A program made the translations under genes and the position numbers. From Burkholderia sp. S171 (GTDB taxonomy: Bacteria > Pseudomonadota > Gammaproteobacteria > Burkholderiales > Burkholderiaceae), in assembly GCF_009766085.1 (NCBI RefSeq), contig NZ_LMUF01000010.1, forward strand, positions 530 to 64,529: a stretch of 64,000 nucleotides of DNA. The letters are read 5' to 3'. This document shows, piece by piece, positions 61,229 to 64,000 of this stretch. How positions within the stretch are numbered: position 1 is the stretch's first letter; the number at the start of each line of letters is the position of its first letter. Below the pieces are notes generated by a model. It searched no databases and was not told the DNA's origin. It saw nothing but the letters and a program-made list of their open reading frames with translations.

Positions 61229-62770
61229 TTACTCCACGTTCTCTTCCAACTGCGCTTCAAGCCCGACGATCTTTTCTCGCCGTTCTTTTGACAGATTGCC
61301 TACTGGCGGCCCGGCAAAACTCTTGCGTACACCTGCGCCGTACCAGATCAGCATCAGCACCGCGAGCATCCCGACAATCACATAAATCACTTTTTCATTC
61401 GGCGGCTGGATGCCGACATAAGCGAGAATCAACGCACCAATAACGGCCGCCACCGCAAACGGCTTCGACCACATCCCCAACTGGAAGGGTCCTTTCTCGG
61501 TCCACGTCTTGCCTTCGGCGAAGATCCCTGCCGCGACCGGCATGGCGTACGAGATGAACAGAAACACCGCGCTGCCTGCGCTCAACACCGAGAAGGCATC
61601 GCCATATAACGTGATGACAATGGCAAGCACCGCCGACACCCAGATCGCAATACCCGGCGTCCGGTGCGCATTGACCTTGCGCAGGAACTTCGACCCGGGC
61701 AAGCCACCGTCACGTGCAAACGCAAACATCATTCGCGATGTTGACGTCACCGCGGCAAGTCCGCATACGTAGTTGATGAAAAACAGCAGCAACTCGATCA
61801 CGATCCGCAGCGGTCCCGGAATCGGCGCGAGGATCGCTTCAAAGAATCCGGTGCCCTGTTTGATCGCCGCTCCAATGTCCGGCATCACGAGCACGAACGA
61901 GCAGACCAGCACATATCCAAACAAAGTCGACCAGAGCACCGACTTGACGATCCCGCGTGGCACGTTACGCGCCGCATCGTGAGTTTCTTCGGACGTGTGC
62001 GCGGAGGCATCGAAACCGGTGATCGTATAGGCGGTCAGCAGCAGCCCCGAAAGGAACGCCATCGCCATGGTTTGTGCGGGCCATTGTCCGCCGTCCACGC
62101 CCGTGAAATTCTTGAAGGTCCAGAGTCGCGAAAAGTCCACCTTGACCGGGGAGTAGATCACCAGCGACGCAACCAGGATCACCGTCACGACAAAGATCAG
62201 GTAGCCCGACACATCGGTAATCTTGCTGGCGATGCGGATACCACGGTGATTCAGGAAAGCCTGCGACGCCGTAATCAACGTCAGAAATATGGTCTGATGC
62301 CACCAGCCGAGCGACTCGGGCTTGACGCCGAACATCGGCGCGATGAGGGTGCGAAAGAACGGGTCCCATGTGCCGAAGTTGATGGCGGCGACCACGAACA
62401 CGAGGCCCAGCAGATTGAACCAGGCGGTGAGCCAGCCCCAGGTCTTGCCGCCCAGGATCGAGCTCCAGTGATACAAACCACCGGCCGTCGGATAAGACGA
62501 GGCGATCTGCGCCATGGCGGCGGCAACCACCAGCGCGAAGACGGAGCCGAGCGGCCAGCCCAGTCCGATCGATGCGCCGCCGGCCGCGCTGAGTCCAAGC
62601 TGGAACGAGGTGATCCCGCCGGACAAAATGCAGATGAGCGAGAACGATACGGCGAAGTTCGAGAACGCGCCCATGCGACGGGACAGCTCCTGCGCGTACC
62701 CCATTTTGTGCAGCAATGAAACGTCGCTATCCGCGCTCTCTGGCGGCGGAACTGCCGTGTTGATGTCCAT
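61229..62770 (-). CDS. APC-superfamily amino-acid/amine permease
   Basis: This 513-residue transporter has about twelve helices. The N-terminal block QELSRRMGAFSNFAVSFSLI followed by CILSGGITSFQLGLSAAGGA is typical of the GABA/amino-acid (ACT-type) permeases. YPTAGGLYHWSSILGGKTWG and TSRMMFAFARDGGLPGSKFL are also family hallmarks. It imports an amino acid or amine by proton symport. It lies 98 bp downstream of the SDR gene on the same strand. The substrate is not evident. Confidence 0.9.
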   Translation of the reverse strand: MDINTAVPPPESADSDVSLLHKMGYAQELSRRMGAFSNFAVSFSLICILSGGITSFQLGLSAAGGASIGLGWPLGSVFALVVAAAMAQIASSYPTAGGLYHWSSILGGKTWGWLTAWFNLLGLVFVVAAINFGTWDPFFRTLIAPMFGVKPESLGWWHQTIFLTLITASQAFLNHRGIRIASKITDVSGYLIFVVTVILVASLVIYSPVKVDFSRLWTFKNFTGVDGGQWPAQTMAMAFLSGLLLTAYTITGFDASAHTSEETHDAARNVPRGIVKSVLWSTLFGYVLVCSFVLVMPDIGAAIKQGTGFFEAILAPIPGPLRIVIELLLFFINYVCGLAAVTSTSRMMFAFARDGGLPGSKFLRKVNAHRTPGIAIWVSAVLAIVITLYGDAFSVLSAGSAVFLFISYAMPVAAGIFAEGKTWTEKGPFQLGMWSKPFAVAAVIGALILAYVGIQPPNEKVIYVIVGMLAVLMLIWYGAGVRKSFAGPPVGNLSKERREKIVGLEAQLEENVE

Positions 62771-62830
62771 GATGGTCGATCCTTATCGCTGAAGCTGTTG
62801 GTGGACGTTGGCTTGGCGCTGCGAACTCAT

Positions 62831-62878
62831 GCGGCGATACTCACGCGGCGATACTCACGCGGCGATACTCACGCGGCG
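62831..62878. repeat. 14-bp tandem repeat (3.4 copies) at the SDR 3' end
   Basis: GCGGCGATACTCAC is repeated exactly at 62831-62844, 62845-62858 and 62859-62872, followed by a partial GCGGCG (62873-62878). The SDR stop codon (62869-62871 on the minus strand) lies in the third copy, so the rest of the array is untranslated. Copy-number change by slippage is likely. Confidence 0.9.
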
Positions 62879-63654
62879 GTAAAGCAGTTATCGACATAGA
62901 GATGCGCGCCGTTGATAAAACTGGCGTCGTCGCTGGCGAGAAAGAGTGCTGCCTTGGCCACTTCCTCGGGCGCGCAAAGCCGGCCCTGCTGAAGCGAGAG
63001 CGCCGCTTCGCTTGCATCGAAACCGTATTGCGCCAGCGCGGCGATTTCACGCTGCCCGTGCGGGGTATCAATGAACCCCGGACACACCGCATTGCAGCGA
63101 ATTCCACGCTCGCGATATTCCACGGCGATCGCCCGCGCGAACATCGCGCACGCACCCTTGGTCGTGCAATACAGCACTTCGAGCGGGGTGGCTGCCGTCG
63201 ACGAGATCGACGCCGTGCAGACAATCGAGCCACCGCCTGCCCCAAGCATGTGCGGCAGCACGGCGCGGGTCATCGTGAACATGCTCTTGACGTTGACGTC
63301 CATGAGCCACTGGTAGTCTTCGTCGGTGGTATCGAGGAACGGTTTGACGACGATGCTGCCCGCGTGATTGAACAGCACGTTGATCGTGCCGAAGCGCTCA
63401 ACTATTCGCGCCACGGCGGTCTCGACCTGATCGGTCTTCGCGACGTCCGCCTTGAAGAACTCCGCCACGCCGCCGTTCTCGCGAATTTGCGCGACGACTT
63501 GCGTGCCGGCGTCCGCATTGATATCGACAACCGCGACTTGCGCCCCCTCTTTGGCGAACAGCACGGAAGCCGCGCCGCCGCAACCGGTGGCGCCGCCCGA
63601 CACGATCGCGATCTTGCCCGCGAGTTTTCCGCCAATTGACTCGGATTTGCCCAT
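62869..63654 (-). CDS. Short-chain dehydrogenase/reductase (SDR) family oxidoreductase
   Basis: This 261-residue classical SDR has the nucleotide motif SGGATGCGGAA (residues 19-29), NHAGS (96-100), catalytic S149, Y162 and K166 (YCTTK) and a PGFIDTPHG segment. The C-terminal LASDDASFINGAHLYVDNCF is the usual end. Acidic D44 after the second strand suggests NAD preference. AGGTCAGGA precedes ATG 63654. The product of the reaction is unknown; the APC permease gene follows on the same strand. Confidence 0.9.
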   Translation of the reverse strand: MGKSESIGGKLAGKIAIVSGGATGCGGAASVLFAKEGAQVAVVDINADAGTQVVAQIRENGGVAEFFKADVAKTDQVETAVARIVERFGTINVLFNHAGSIVVKPFLDTTDEDYQWLMDVNVKSMFTMTRAVLPHMLGAGGGSIVCTASISSTAATPLEVLYCTTKGACAMFARAIAVEYRERGIRCNAVCPGFIDTPHGQREIAALAQYGFDASEAALSLQQGRLCAPEEVAKAALFLASDDASFINGAHLYVDNCFTAA

Positions 63655-63932
63655 TCCTGACCTCTCGTCGTTTTATCCTTTATTTAGGCTAGGCGCGATG
63701 CAATTTACGCACTATCCAAAATTGGCAATGGAGAGAGATAGAGCGAGAAAAAACTGCAAACGGTGGCGCATTGAGGCTCAAAGGCGCTCCGGGCAGGGTT
63801 TTCAGCGATGGGCGCGCACGCGCGCGGCGCTTACCGTGGCGCTCGGCGTGCGTCAGAATGACTGGCAGGCTTTTTGGTTGCTTTTTGGTCATTTACACTT
63901 TTTTGATGCGTACCGTCCGCCAAGGAGTCTTT

Positions 63933-64000
63933 ATGCAAGCGGTCCAACCGGTGCGTCCGGCCGTCGATATCCATTGCTGCCGGAGCATTGACGAGCAGGC
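63933..64000 (+). CDS. Start of an unidentified gene cut by the window edge
   Basis: An AAGGAG site at 63922-63927 lies 5 nt before ATG 63933, and the frame stays open for the remaining 22 codons (MQAVQPVRPAVDIHCCRSID...). The good ribosome site and the position divergent from the SDR gene support a real gene, possibly a regulator. Too little sequence is present to name a family. Confidence 0.5.
   Translation, partial: MQAVQPVRPAVDIHCCRSIDEQ

Noticed and set aside
1-64000. CRISPR arrays, tRNA/rRNA genes, insertion sequences or prophage
   Set aside because: I saw no regularly spaced repeats, transposase, integrase or structural RNA signatures anywhere in the window.

Overview
The window is GC-rich bacterial DNA, dense with genes, with short intergenic gaps and many 4-bp start/stop overlaps. 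Gene content points to a betaproteobacterium of the Burkholderiaceae (Paraburkholderia, Caballeronia or Burkholderia type), probably an accessory replicon or a niche-adaptive part of a chromosome. That placement rests on the urtABCDE-fmdAB block, the ETF genes, GbdR/GlxA-like and GcvA-like regulators and amino-acid ABC operons. There are no rRNA, tRNA, phage, IS or CRISPR features that I could see. Nearly every gene serves uptake and breakdown of small nitrogen compounds (amines, amides, urea, amino acids, quaternary ammonium compounds).

Layout. (1) 1-4801, minus strand: an amine-oxidation block with a RidA deaminase, a DAO-family FAD oxidoreductase, EtfB, EtfA, a HutD-like cupin and a truncated ETF-quinone oxidoreductase. 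(2) 5157-10365: an XRE-cupin regulator divergent from glnT-glxBCD, which resembles the GMA synthetase/N-methylglutamate synthase module. (3) 10382-16274: a LysR regulator divergent from an M20 peptidase, an MHS-type transporter and a serine hydrolase, then a secreted alpha/beta hydrolase. (4) 16275-20321: a looser, accessory-looking stretch with a ModA-like binding protein, a periplasmic cupin, an HNH endonuclease and a GNAT acetyltransferase. (5) 20432-29637: a GcvA-like LysR regulator divergent from a nine-kilobase operon holding an ArgH-type C-N lyase, a polar amino-acid ABC transporter with two binding proteins, a pair of NodB-fold deacetylases (one with lost metal ligands) and an MmgE/PrpD protein. 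(6) 29727-31182: a WYL regulator and a cysteine hydrolase. (7) 31453-39116: choline/betaine-type functions (ChoX, GlxA-like AraC regulator, GMC choline dehydrogenase-like enzyme, Rieske oxygenase, aldehyde dehydrogenase, class II aldolase). (8) 39433-51419: a LysE exporter, then fmdB-fmdA-urtEDCBA (urea/short-chain amide uptake and formamidase) divergent from an unusual NCS1-transporter/histidine-kinase fusion and its LuxR-type response regulator. (9) 51701-61178: hutH and hutC, a histidine-type ABC transporter, and a coupled trio (2OG-Fe(II) oxygenase, FAD-linked 2-hydroxyacid dehydrogenase-like protein, HisC-like aminotransferase). (10) 61229-64000: an APC permease, an SDR and the start of a gene cut by the window edge.

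Strongest leads. First, the 1149-residue fusion of an NCS1 permease, an eight-cysteine segment, a histidine kinase and a receiver domain, facing the urea/amide operon across a 16-bp palindrome. Second, six copies of a YNGTATAKAC-type palindrome, three before hutH and three between the ABC transporter and the oxygenase trio. These suggest one HutC-family regulon for an unrecognised histidine-like substrate. Third, the ArgH-like/MmgE-PrpD/deacetylase operon, whose enzyme families recall aminopolycarboxylate (iminodisuccinate/EDDS-like) breakdown. Fourth, a consensus sigma-54 promoter at 5113-5128 that points antisense into the XRE regulator and toward glnT. All functional assignments come from reading motifs; no database search was run.
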